11,596 nt of DNA from Gemmatimonadota bacterium (lineage in GTDB: Bacteria; Gemmatimonadota; Gemmatimonadetes; Gemmatimonadales; Gemmatimonadaceae), in NCBI GenBank assembly GCA_029884515.1, contig JAOUHR010000033.1, positions 1 to 11,596 on the forward strand, in the 5' to 3' direction. The notes beneath the pieces are model-generated. The model ran no database searches, was not told the DNA's origin, and was given only the letters and a program-made list of their open reading frames with translations. Both the position numbers and the translations under genes were made by a program. Shown piece after piece: positions 1 through 8,589 of the stretch (position 1 is its first letter; each line of letters opens with the position of its first letter).

Positions 1-1091
1 CGATCGAGATGATGCGCTCCGAGCGCGAGCAGGACGTCGAGGACCTGGCGAACGACCGGGTGGACGAGCGGCTGCTCGACCTCCTGCTCCCGGCGCCGGC
101 CGAGCCGGCCCCATCCGCGCCGGGCACGGCCGGCACGGAGGCGCAGCGCGTGTTCGTCGCGACCGCCGAAGGCAGCGTGTCACAGGACCAGGAGCTCGCG
201 AAGGAGCGCCACAAGCGCACGCGCGAGAAGCTCCGGCAGCTGCTCAAGGATGGCCAGCTCGACCAGCGCGAGGTGGAGGTCGAGGTGACGCAGTCGCCGC
301 CGATGCTCGACGCGATGGGCCAGCAGGGGGCGCCGGAGGGGATGGGCAACTTCGCGGAGATGCTCTCGGAGCTCCTCCCCAAGAAGACGCGCAAGCGCAC
401 GGTGCCCGTGGTGGAGGCACGCCGCATCCTCCTGGACCAGGAGTTCGACAAGCTGATCAACCTCGACGACGTGGTGGGCGAGGCGCTCGAGCGGGTGGAG
501 ACGCTCGGTATCATCTTCCTCGACGAGATCGACAAGATCGCCGGGACCAAGAGCGAGATGGGCGGGCCCGACGTCTCGCGCGAGGGTGTGCAGCGCGACC
601 TGCTCCCGATCGTCGAAGGCTCCAACGTGCAGACCAAGTACGGGATGGTGAAGACCGACCACGTGCTCTTCATCGCCGCCGGCGCCTTCCACGTCTCCAA
701 GCCGAGCGACCTGATCCCGGAGCTGCAGGGCCGCTTCCCGATCCGGGTGGAGCTCAAGTCGCTCACGGAAGAGGACTTCGTCCGCATCATGACGGAGCCC
801 GAGAACGCGCTCACCAAGCAGTACGCCGCGCTCGTGGGGGCGGAGGGAGCCAAGCTGACCTTCACCGCGGACGGGATCGCCGAGATCGCACGCATCGCGG
901 CGCGGGTGAACGCCCGGATGGAGAACATCGGCGCCCGGCGGCTGCACACGGTGATGACCACCCTGCTCGAGGAGTTGCTGTACGAGTTGCCGGAACGCGG
1001 GAACGCGCCCGAGGTGGTGGACGCGGCGGCGGTGCGCGCGCGGCTGAGCGCCATCGCCGACGACGAGGACTTGCGGAAGTACATCCTCTGA
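1..1091 (+). CDS. hslU: HslU (ClpY), ATPase subunit of the HslUV protease, 5'-truncated by the window edge
   Basis: HslU is the AAA+ unfoldase that forms hexamers and feeds unfolded substrates to the HslV peptidase in the cytoplasm. The visible part runs from late in the N-terminal AAA+ region to the true C-terminus. The N-terminal ~100 residues, including Walker A, lie upstream of the window. Seen here: the helical, charged I-domain (about 60-430), Walker B IIFLDEIDKI (510-540), the GPDVSREGVQRDLLP segment, the arginine-finger region ELQGR(F)PIR (Arg at 732-734), the sensor-2 motif GARRLHT (930-950), and a C-terminal EDLRKYIL. That tail closely matches the family's EDLSRFIL, which docks into HslV. 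The I-domain contains a Pro/Ala-rich insert near 100-150. An in-frame ATG at 9 is internal to the protein and is not the start. hslV is expected just upstream but is not visible. Identity is very secure. Confidence 0.97.
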   Translation, partial: IEMMRSEREQDVEDLANDRVDERLLDLLLPAPAEPAPSAPGTAGTEAQRVFVATAEGSVSQDQELAKERHKRTREKLRQLLKDGQLDQREVEVEVTQSPPMLDAMGQQGAPEGMGNFAEMLSELLPKKTRKRTVPVVEARRILLDQEFDKLINLDDVVGEALERVETLGIIFLDEIDKIAGTKSEMGGPDVSREGVQRDLLPIVEGSNVQTKYGMVKTDHVLFIAAGAFHVSKPSDLIPELQGRFPIRVELKSLTEEDFVRIMTEPENALTKQYAALVGAEGAKLTFTADGIAEIARIAARVNARMENIGARRLHTVMTTLLEELLYELPERGNAPEVVDAAAVRARLSAIADDEDLRKYIL

Positions 1092-1095
1092 GGAG
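1090..1095 (+). promoter_or_regulatory. Ribosome binding site of the lipoprotein gene
   Basis: GAGGAG overlaps the hslU stop codon and lies 10 nt upstream of the ATG at 1106. It supports that start and suggests the lipoprotein gene is translated from an hslU transcript. Confidence 0.55.
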
Positions 1096-1105
1096 TGTTG
1101 CTCCG

Positions 1106-1765
1106 ATGACGACATGCGGCTCGTGGGGCAGGGGCGGGCGGGGCGCGGCGGTGGCCGGGCTCGCGGCCGCCGCGCTCGCCGCCGGTTGCGGCGACGCGCG
1201 CGACACGGCGGACCTCGCGGTGGGTGTCGCGCCATTCGAACAGCTGCGCGGCGTGAACCTCACCGCGCTCCGGTCGGGCGGGGTACGCGCTTTCCGCAGC
1301 CTCGCGGAGCCGTCGCCCTACGAGGGCCTCCGCGAACCGGTCGGCGCGTACGACGTGCTCTACGCGGTCACCGGGTACGACGGCAGCGACGGCTCGTGGC
1401 CTGCGGAGGACGCGCTGGTGCTGCGGATCGAGGCCACGCGCGACTGGCCCTCGGACACCTCGGCGACCGCCGCCTGGAACACCGCCATGCGCGAGATCCG
1501 TCAGGGACTCGGCGTGGACGCGCAGTGCGCCGAGGTCACGGGACCCGACTTCACGATGCGCATCGCCGAGTGGGACCGAGGCGGCGGGTGGTCGCTGTCG
1601 ACCTCGCTGGCACCGTCGGTCACCCTGGCCAACGGCACGGAGCTCTCGGCGCGGCACAGTGTCGCGGTGCGGCGCGAGGCGCTCACCGAGCGATTCCCGG
1701 CCGCCGGGATGCCGAACCCCGACGAGCGACCGACCTGGGTGCGGATCCCCTGCACGGCGGGCTGA
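1106..1765 (+). CDS. Hypothetical exported lipoprotein, function unknown
   Basis: I do not recognise this 219-residue protein as a member of a named family. The N-terminus has two arginines (R9, R12), then an Ala/Gly/Leu-rich hydrophobic stretch (14-26) ending in LAAGC. This predicts lipoprotein processing at Cys28, although the -3 residue is Ala rather than the preferred Leu. The mature part is a soluble, acidic, apparently single domain with a Trp-rich centre and three Cys after the lipidation site (in DAQCAEV and at the C-terminal PCTAG). The start follows a GAGGAG box. The gene sits 14 bp after hslU and ends 2 bp before argF, so it is probably cotranscribed with both. Its G+C and codon style match its neighbours. 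The correct frame is shown by the signal sequence and a balanced composition; the overlapping +2 frame is Arg-rich and non-protein-like here. Confidence 0.75.
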   Translation: MTTCGSWGRGGRGAAVAGLAAAALAAGCGDARDTADLAVGVAPFEQLRGVNLTALRSGGVRAFRSLAEPSPYEGLREPVGAYDVLYAVTGYDGSDGSWPAEDALVLRIEATRDWPSDTSATAAWNTAMREIRQGLGVDAQCAEVTGPDFTMRIAEWDRGGGWSLSTSLAPSVTLANGTELSARHSVAVRREALTERFPAAGMPNPDERPTWVRIPCTAG

Positions 1766-1767
1766 GC

Positions 1768-2685
<918 letters not shown>

Positions 2686-2690
2686 CGGCG

Positions 2691-4010
2691 ATGCCGCCCG
2701 GCGCGCCGTCGCGGTACGCGGTGATCGGCGCGGGGCCGATGGGGCTCGCGACGGCGCGGGCGCTGCAGCGCGCGGGGCTCGACTTCACCCTGCTCGAATC
2801 GCATACCGACGTGGGTGGGCTCTGGGACATCGCGAATCCGCGCAGCACGGTGTACGAGAGCGCGCACCTCATCTCGTCCAAGCGGATGACGCAGTTCGCC
2901 GAGTTCCCGATGGCGGAGCGCGTGGCCGCGTTCCCGCGCCACCACGAGATGCGCGACTACTTCCGCGCATACGCGGACCAGTTCGGGTTGCGGCCGCGGA
3001 TCGAGTTCGGCACCCGCGTGGTGCGCGTCGTGCGGGACGGCGACGGGTGGCGGGTCACTTCCGAGCGGGACGGGGCGACGCAGGTGCGGCGGTTCGCCGG
3101 CGTGCTCATCGCCAGCGGCACGCTCCACACGCCCAACCGCCCCGCGCTCCCCGGCACGTTCGCGGGACGCGTGATGCACTCGGCCGACTACAAGTCGCCC
3201 GGCGTGTTCGATGGGCAGCGGGTGCTCGTGATCGGGTGCGGCAACTCGGGCGCCGACATCGCGGTGGACGCCGTGCACCATGCGGCCTCGGTGGATCTCT
3301 CCGTGCGGCGAGGCTACTGGTTCGTGCCGAAGTACATCGCCGGCCGGCCGGCGGACACCCTCGGCGGCCGCAGCCGGCTCCCGCGACGGCTCAAGCAGTT
3401 CGCGGAGGGGGCGCTGCTGCGGCTGCTGATCGGACGGCCGTCGGACTACGGCCTTCCCGATCCCGACCACCGGCTCTACGAGTCGCACGTGGTGGTGAAC
3501 TCGCTCGTGCTGCACCACCTGGGGCACGGCGACATCCGCGCCCGGGGTGACGTGCGCGCCGTGGATGGCCATCGCGTGACCTACGTGGACGGCGCGTCGG
3601 GGGAGTACGACCTCATCCTCCAGGCGACGGGCTACCAGCTCGACTATCCGTTCATCGACCGGGCGGAGCTCAACTGGGGGCCGGGGGCGCCCGCGCCCAC
3701 GCTCTACCTGAATGCGTTCCACCCCCGGTCCGATTCGCTCTTCATGATGGGGATGATCGAGGCGGCGGGCCTGGGCTGGGAGGGGCGCGCGGAGCAGGCG
3801 CGGCTCGTGGCGGCATACCTGAAGGGGATGGCGGCGGGCACGCCGGCCGCGCGGCGGCTCCGGGCGATCAAGCGCGAGCGCGTCGCGGAGCGGTTCGACG
3901 GGGGCTACCACTACCTCCCGCTGGAACGGATGGCGTACTACGTCCACAAGGACAGTTACCGGGGCACCGTGCGACGGCTGACGGCGGAACTCGAGCGCGA
4001 GCTCCCGTGA
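2691..4010 (+). CDS. Flavin-containing monooxygenase (FMO/BVMO-like NAD(P)/FAD-dependent oxidoreductase)
   Basis: This is a 439-residue class B flavoprotein monooxygenase, which uses NADPH and O2 to form a flavin hydroperoxide and oxygenate a soft nucleophile or carbonyl substrate. Seen: the FAD-binding GAGPMG (13-18) with the ribose-binding E36 and GGLW (42-45), the FMO signature F157-x-G-x3-H163-S-x2-Y167, the NADPH Rossmann motif GCGNSG (182-187), and the C-terminal ATGY (312-315). All marker motifs are intact. The signature F-x-G-x3-H-x3-Y is closer to FMOs and N-hydroxylating enzymes than to the strict BVMO fingerprint. The substrate cannot be told. The start is the ATG 5 bp after the argF stop, because longer in-frame starts lie inside argF. 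The gene ends in a GTGA overlap with the BASS transporter, suggesting that the two are coupled and possibly share a substrate. Confidence 0.9.
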   Translation: MPPGAPSRYAVIGAGPMGLATARALQRAGLDFTLLESHTDVGGLWDIANPRSTVYESAHLISSKRMTQFAEFPMAERVAAFPRHHEMRDYFRAYADQFGLRPRIEFGTRVVRVVRDGDGWRVTSERDGATQVRRFAGVLIASGTLHTPNRPALPGTFAGRVMHSADYKSPGVFDGQRVLVIGCGNSGADIAVDAVHHAASVDLSVRRGYWFVPKYIAGRPADTLGGRSRLPRRLKQFAEGALLRLLIGRPSDYGLPDPDHRLYESHVVVNSLVLHHLGHGDIRARGDVRAVDGHRVTYVDGASGEYDLILQATGYQLDYPFIDRAELNWGPGAPAPTLYLNAFHPRSDSLFMMGMIEAAGLGWEGRAEQARLVAAYLKGMAAGTPAARRLRAIKRERVAERFDGGYHYLPLERMAYYVHKDSYRGTVRRLTAELERELP

Positions 4011-4906
4011 ACGACGCCCTCCCGCTCCGGTTCGACCCGTCGGGGCTGGTGATCCTGAATGCGATCGTGGCGCTCATGATGTTCGGCGTCTCGCTCGAGC
4101 TGCGCCCGGCGGATTTCCGTCGCGTGGTCGCGCGGCCCGCGGCACCGGCGGCGGGGCTCCTCGCGCAGGCGGTGATCGTGCCCGCACTCACCTGCCTCCT
4201 CACCTGGGTGTTCCGGGTGGATCCCGCGCTCTCGCTGGGCATGATGCTCGTGGCGGCCTGCCCGAGCGGGGCGCTCTCGAACATCCTCACCTGGCGGGCG
4301 CGTGGCAGCGTGGCGCTCTCGGTGAGCATGACGGCGGTCTCGAGCCTCGCAGCGACCGTGCTCACGCCGCTCAACTTCGCGCTCTACGGCTGGCTCAATC
4401 CGCGCACGCGTGTTCTCTTGAGTGAGATCGCGATCCCGGCCGGGGGGATCCTGGCGCAGGTCGCGCTCGTGCTGGCCCTCCCGATGCTGCTCGGGATGCT
4501 GGTGGGGCAGCGCGCACCGCGCGTCGCGGCGCGGAGCGAGCGGCCCCTCCGGGTGCTCTCCTTGCTCGTGCTGCTGGCGTTCATCGCGGTGGCGTTCGCA
4601 CAGAACCGCGTGCTCTTCGTGGAGCGGTTCGGCGACTTCTTCTGGCTGGTGGTGCTCCAGAACGCGATGGCACTCTCGGTGGGCGCGGCGATCGGCGCGG
4701 CGCTCCGGCTGCCGTCGGTGGACCGGCGGGCGCTCACGCTCGAAGTGGGGATCCACAACTCCGGGCTCGGGCTCGTGATCCTCTTCACCTTCTTCCCGGC
4801 GGCGGGATCGATGATGCTCATCACGGCATTCTGGGGCGTCTGGCACCTGGTCTCCGGGCTGCTGCTCGCGGGCTGGTGGTCGCGCCGGGAGCTCGCGCCC
4901 ACGTGA
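4007..4906 (+). CDS. Bile acid:sodium symporter family (BASS/SBF) transporter
   Basis: This is a 299-residue integral membrane protein with about nine hydrophobic segments, of the family that imports organic anions with Na+ (bile acids in animals, pyruvate, pantoate and others in bacteria and plastids). Seen: the first helix near 12-30, the core motif CPSGALSN (S91, N92), S105/T109 in the following helix, and E246-V-G-I-H-N-S-G near the second discontinuous helix. These match positions that coordinate Na+ in the family's bacterial structures (S114, N115, S128/T132, E260). The position equal to the usual Gln of EVGxQNSG is His250 here. The substrate is unknown. The GTG start overlaps the FMO stop (GTGA), and its own stop overlaps the next GTG. 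The alternative of an arsenite or auxin efflux carrier is less likely, given the PSGALSN and EVGxxNSG motifs. Confidence 0.88.
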   Translation: MNDALPLRFDPSGLVILNAIVALMMFGVSLELRPADFRRVVARPAAPAAGLLAQAVIVPALTCLLTWVFRVDPALSLGMMLVAACPSGALSNILTWRARGSVALSVSMTAVSSLAATVLTPLNFALYGWLNPRTRVLLSEIAIPAGGILAQVALVLALPMLLGMLVGQRAPRVAARSERPLRVLSLLVLLAFIAVAFAQNRVLFVERFGDFFWLVVLQNAMALSVGAAIGAALRLPSVDRRALTLEVGIHNSGLGLVILFTFFPAAGSMMLITAFWGVWHLVSGLLLAGWWSRRELAPT

Positions 4907-5859
4907 CCGCCACGGCCCGCGCGCCCCGGCGGATCCTGATCACCGGTGCGGCCGGCTACGTCGGCCGGCAACTCGGCGCGCGGCTCGCGCGCGACCAGAT
5001 GGTGCTCGGCACCGACCTGCGGAGTCCCACCGACCTCGAGTTCGAGTTGATCACGCTCGACATCCGCGATCCCTCCTTCGCGGCGCTGCTCCGCACGCGG
5101 CACATCACGCACGTGGTGCACCTGGCGTCGGTGCTCGAGGGCTCCGGCGACCGCGGTCGCGACTACGATATCGACGTGAACGGCACGCGGCACGTGGTGG
5201 AGGGGTGCCTCGCGGCGCGGGTGCGGCACCTCACGGTCGCCAGCTCCGGCGCCGCGTACGGCTACCACGCGGACAACCCCGCGTGGATCGACGAGGCCGC
5301 GCCGCTCAGGGCGGGCCACCGCTTCGCGTATGCGCACCACAAGCGCCTGGTGGAGGAGATGCTGGGCCGGTATCGCGAGTCGCATCCCGCGCTCCGCCAG
5401 CTCGTCTTCCGCATCGGCACCGTGCTCGGGGCGACGACGGAGAACCAGATCACCGCGCTCTTCGCGCGCGAGCGGCTGCTGGCGGTGCGAGGGAGCGACT
5501 CGCCGTTCGTGTTCGTGTGGGATTCGGATCTCGTCGAGGCGATGGCCCAGGGCGTGGAGCAGGAGCGCACGGGGATCTTCAACGTGGCCGGTGACGGCGC
5601 GCTCACCATCCACGAGATCGCCGCGATCCTCGGCAAGCGCACGCAGGCACTCCCGGGCTGGGTGCTCAAGGGGGCGCTCGCGGTGGGTCGGTTCCTGGGT
5701 GCGAGCCGGTACGGCCCGGAACAGGTGGACTTCCTCCGCTATCGCCCCGTGCTCAGCAACCGGCGCCTCAAGGCGGAGTTCGGCTACCAGCCGCGGAAGA
5801 GCTCGGAGGAGACGTTCCGGTACTTCGTCGAGCACGCGCGCGCGCGGAAGGCGCTGTGA
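4903..5859 (+). CDS. NAD-dependent epimerase/dehydratase (extended SDR family)
   Basis: This is a 318-residue extended short-chain dehydrogenase/reductase, acting on a nucleotide sugar or another hydroxyl/keto substrate with NAD(P). Seen: the Rossmann motif GAAGYVG (15-21), an acidic D38-type residue in GTDLRS after beta-2, LDIRD (typical adenine-ring contact), HLAS, the catalytic Ser115 in ASSGAAYG, and the catalytic pair Y143-x3-K147. The C-terminal substrate half ends in a PVLSN...FGYQPRKSSEE segment. All catalytic residues are present. I chose the GTG at 4903, which overlaps the BASS stop (GTGA) and has GGGAG 11 nt upstream. A longer in-frame start at 4876 would add nine residues inside the transporter gene. 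The exact substrate is unknown. Its place between a transporter and a peroxiredoxin, and after an FMO, suggests a role in modifying a small molecule rather than in cell-surface sugars. Confidence 0.88.
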   Translation: MTATARAPRRILITGAAGYVGRQLGARLARDQMVLGTDLRSPTDLEFELITLDIRDPSFAALLRTRHITHVVHLASVLEGSGDRGRDYDIDVNGTRHVVEGCLAARVRHLTVASSGAAYGYHADNPAWIDEAAPLRAGHRFAYAHHKRLVEEMLGRYRESHPALRQLVFRIGTVLGATTENQITALFARERLLAVRGSDSPFVFVWDSDLVEAMAQGVEQERTGIFNVAGDGALTIHEIAAILGKRTQALPGWVLKGALAVGRFLGASRYGPEQVDFLRYRPVLSNRRLKAEFGYQPRKSSEETFRYFVEHARARKAL

Positions 5860-6377
5860 AGCCGGGACGGCGGGCGCCCGCCTTCCGGCTGCAGGACGAT
5901 ACCGGCGAGTGGGTGTCGCTCAAGGACCTCGCGGGCCGGCGCGTGGTGCTCTTCTTCTATCCCAAGGACGCGTCCACGGGATGCACGGTGGAGGTCTGCG
6001 AGTTCCGCGACGAGCTCCCCCGGATCGAGGCGGCGGACGCGGTGGTGTTCGGCGTCTCGCCCGACTCCGCGCGCACGCATGCGAAGTTCCGGGCGAAGCA
6101 CGCCTTGCCGTACAGGCTCCTCGCGGACCCGGACCACGCGGTGTGCGAGGCATACGACGTCTGGCACGAGAAGCTCTTCTGGGGGCGCAAGTACATGGGC
6201 GTGGTGCGCTCGACCTTCGTGGTGGGCGCGGACGGGCGCGTGGAGCAGGCGTGGCGGGACGTCCCGCACGAAGGGCACGCGGCTGCGGTGAGCGCGTGGC
6301 TCAGGGGCGAGGATCCGCCAGTGCCGAGCCCGCCAGCGCCCGCGCCACGGAGACGCCGGGCGGCCCGGAAGGAATAG
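5856..6377 (+). CDS. bcp: Peroxiredoxin, Bcp/PrxQ type (thioredoxin-dependent thiol peroxidase)
   Basis: This protein reduces H2O2 and organic hydroperoxides with a reactive cysteine that is recycled by thioredoxin. It has 173 residues. Seen: the peroxidatic Cys43 in P36-x3-S-T-G-C43-T, the resolving Cys48 five residues on (C-x4-C, the PrxQ alpha-2 arrangement), and the downstream Arg in VRSTFVV. The core ends near residue 150. It is followed by a Pro/Ala-rich tail and a strongly basic end (RRRRAARKE) that ordinary Bcp proteins of about 150-160 residues lack. The GTG start overlaps the SDR stop (GTGA) and has a good SD, GGAAGG (5846-5851). It probably protects cells from peroxide, and might counter peroxide leaked by the monooxygenase in the same operon (inference). 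Confidence 0.92.
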   Translation: MKPGRRAPAFRLQDDTGEWVSLKDLAGRRVVLFFYPKDASTGCTVEVCEFRDELPRIEAADAVVFGVSPDSARTHAKFRAKHALPYRLLADPDHAVCEAYDVWHEKLFWGRKYMGVVRSTFVVGADGRVEQAWRDVPHEGHAAAVSAWLRGEDPPVPSPPAPAPRRRRAARKE

Positions 6378-6380
6378 CGG

Positions 6381-6386
6381 TAGCTT
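6381..6386 (+). promoter_or_regulatory. Possible -10 element for the kinase gene
   Basis: TAGCTT ends 9 nt before the kinase ATG, in an otherwise GC-rich gap, and no TTGACA-like -35 is placed correctly. Such a close position would give a leaderless or nearly leaderless mRNA. This agrees with the lack of an SD close to the ATG (GGAAGGAA at 6367-6374 is 21 nt away). Weak evidence. Confidence 0.3.
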
Positions 6387-6395
6387 CGACGTGCC

Positions 6396-7286
<891 letters not shown>

Positions 7287-7300
7287 GCGACGGAGGCTGA

Positions 7301-7320
7301 CGCCGCCGCGCGCGGTGGCG
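7301..7320. terminator. Hairpin between convergent genes, candidate bidirectional terminator
   Basis: Two 10-nt halves form an inverted repeat with one G-T wobble. It can fold as an 8-bp GC stem around a CGCG loop. It lies 14 nt after the kinase stop and 25 nt before the end of the opposing acetyltransferase gene. There is no T-tract, so if it terminates it is not a classical intrinsic terminator. GC-rich DNA makes such stems by chance fairly often. Confidence 0.4.
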
Positions 7321-7345
7321 GGCGGTGGTCGCGCGGGCCGGAGTG

Positions 7346-7885
7346 CTACCTCGGCGGAAGCCGTTTCAGCATGCGCACCATCGGCAGCCGCTCGCCGTCC
7401 GGCAATCGCGGCGCCTCGCGCTCCAGCGCCTCGAAGCCGAGCGCGCGGTAGAGCGGCTCGCCCGGCAGGGTCGCCATGAGCTCGATCGCGGAGAACCCTC
7501 GCGCCCGCGCGTCGGCGACGCACCGGTCGTGGATCATCCGTGCGAGGCCGCGCCGTGCGTGCGACGGATGCACGAAGAAGGCGCGGATGCGGGCGGGCTC
7601 CGCGGCGGGGTCGAGATCCGGGTCGGGACCCTGCTTGGCCTGGTCGCCCCCGTAGAGCGTGCGGCGGTGGCTCCACCCACCCGCAGCGACGAGTGTTCCC
7701 TCGTCCTCGATGACGAAGTAGGTGCCGTCCGCGATCAGCTGCGTGTCGGGGCCGAAGACGAATCGGAGGCCGCTCTCGACCTGTGCCGGCGAATAGAAGC
7801 CGCGACTGAGTCCCCGGACCGACGCGTCGATCAGACGGATCAGCTCCGGAAGGTCCGCGTGGCGAGCAGGTCGGAGCGTGGGCAC
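7346..7885 (-). CDS. GNAT-family N-acetyltransferase
   Basis: This 179-residue protein of the GCN5-related fold transfers an acetyl group from acetyl-CoA to an amine of a small molecule or protein. Seen: an N-terminal LRPARHADLPEL typical of the family's first strand and helix, the beta-4 strand IRAFFV followed by HPSHARRGLA (106-115; the R/QxxGxA pyrophosphate loop), and a C-terminal PLYRALGFEALE with the usual acid/base Tyr. The acceptor substrate is not predictable. A loop of about 15 residues rich in Asp/Pro (86-98) sits before the CoA strand. I chose the GTG at 7883-7885 because the conserved domain begins right there. The frame stays open upstream to 8107, but that part is Arg-rich and would overlap the divergent gene. 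No SD is visible, so the exact start is uncertain. It is a single-gene unit, convergent with the kinase and divergent from the dehydrogenase operon. Confidence 0.87.
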   Translation of the reverse strand: MPTLRPARHADLPELIRLIDASVRGLSRGFYSPAQVESGLRFVFGPDTQLIADGTYFVIEDEGTLVAAGGWSHRRTLYGGDQAKQGPDPDLDPAAEPARIRAFFVHPSHARRGLARMIHDRCVADARARGFSAIELMATLPGEPLYRALGFEALEREAPRLPDGERLPMVRMLKRLPPR

Positions 7886-7953
7886 GTGCGAAGAAGAACA
7901 TGGGCCGGCGCGCCGCGCCAGCGCGGGCGCGCGCCGGATCCGGCGTCCTTCGC

Positions 7954-7982
7954 TTGACACTGGTCCGCGCGGCCGGGACCTT
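7954..7982 (+). promoter_or_regulatory. Candidate sigma-70 type promoter for the dehydrogenase operon
   Basis: A perfect TTGACA (7954-7959) is followed after 17 bp by GACCTT (7977-7982), a poor -10. A TSS near 7990 would give a leader of about 20 nt that still contains the SD at 7999-8003. The -35 match is striking in DNA this GC-rich, but the weak -10 leaves doubt. Confidence 0.4.
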
Positions 7983-7998
7983 TGGGTCACTCGAGCCC

Positions 7999-8003
7999 CG
8001 GAG
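7999..8003 (+). promoter_or_regulatory. Ribosome binding site that sets the start of the Tat-signal subunit
   Basis: CGGAG lies 7 nt before the GTG at 8011. It supports this start over the longer in-frame ATG at 7900, which would put an Arg-rich extension before the Tat signal. Confidence 0.6.
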
Positions 8004-8010
8004 CACCGCA

Positions 8011-8589
8011 GTGCGATCGTCCCGCCGTGACTTCCTCGCCGCACTCGCCGTGACGGGCGTCGGTGCGTTCGCCCCCGGGATGCCGGGCGTGCGCGAGGCG
8101 CTGGCACACGCGGCGGCGGTGCGCGCCGGTGTCGCTCCCGCGCGCTTCGACGTGCTGACGGCCGCCGAGGCGGCCGCGGTGACGGCGGTGGCCGCCCGCA
8201 TCGTGCCGACCACGGAGACGCCCGGCGCGACGGAGGCGGGGGTCGTCCACTTCATCGATTATGCGTTCGGCGACTTCGCGAAGGACGGTCTCGCTGACTT
8301 CCGTGCCGGACTCGCCGACCTCGACACGCGGGCGACGGCGCGACGGGCGACCGCGACGCCGTTCGCCTCGCTACCGGCCGCCGACCAGGATGCGATCCTG
8401 GCCGATATCGAGCAGACGCCCTTCTTCGGCGGCCTGCGCGCCATGACCATGATGGGGATGTTCACCGACCCCAGGTATGGCGGCAATCGCGACGAGGTGG
8501 GATGGAAGCTGATCGGCTTCGAGAACGCGATGAGCCACACGGCCCCGTTCGGCTACTACGACGCCGAAGCGGCGAAGGGACGCGACTGA
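8011..8589 (+). CDS. Gluconate 2-dehydrogenase subunit 3 family protein (Tat-exported small subunit)
   Basis: This 192-residue protein is the small (gamma) subunit of a periplasmic FAD-dependent sugar or polyol dehydrogenase. In characterised members it carries the Tat signal for the whole complex and stabilises the catalytic subunit. Seen: a near-perfect twin-arginine motif S4-R-R-D-F-L, a hydrophobic core (9-23) and a probable cleavage site after an ALA-type sequence near residue 32. The family domain follows from about 47: LTAAEA, ARIVPTTETPGATEAG, a central PFASLPAADQ helix, and near the end MFTDPRYGGNRDEVGWKLIGFE, the most conserved stretch of the family. The GTG start follows a good SD. 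The stop codon overlaps the ATG of the GMC gene (TGATG). Its tight pairing with a signal-less GMC protein is strong evidence that they form one complex. Confidence 0.92.
   Translation: MRSSRRDFLAALAVTGVGAFAPGMPGVREALAHAAAVRAGVAPARFDVLTAAEAAAVTAVAARIVPTTETPGATEAGVVHFIDYAFGDFAKDGLADFRAGLADLDTRATARRATATPFASLPAADQDAILADIEQTPFFGGLRAMTMMGMFTDPRYGGNRDEVGWKLIGFENAMSHTAPFGYYDAEAAKGRD

Larger units (their letters stand above)
7886..8010. promoter_or_regulatory. Divergent intergenic region with inverted repeats
   Basis: This is the 125-bp spacer between the divergent acetyltransferase and dehydrogenase small-subunit genes. It holds a perfect 14-bp palindrome CGCCGGATCCGGCG (7932-7945) and 9-bp inverted arms CCGGCGCGC (7905-7913) and GCGCGCCGG (7929-7937) that partly overlap it. 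A TTGACA box (7954-7959) points to the right. The palindrome lies 8 bp upstream of the -35 box, a suitable place for a regulator. No clear leftward promoter is seen. Confidence 0.4.

Noticed and set aside
1114..1767. N-terminal extension of argF to a 523-residue protein
   Set aside because: The extra 218 residues are Arg-rich shadow of the lipoprotein frame. OTCase length and homology begin at the GTG at 1768.
7900..8010. Upstream ATG start for the Tat-signal subunit
   Set aside because: It would bury the twin-arginine motif about 40 residues in, behind an Arg-rich stretch. The GTG at 8011 has a good SD and gives a standard Tat signal.
7886..8107. N-terminal extension of the acetyltransferase
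   Set aside because: The added 74 residues are Arg/Pro/Ser-rich, have no domain and overlap the divergent gene. GNAT homology starts at the GTG at 7885.
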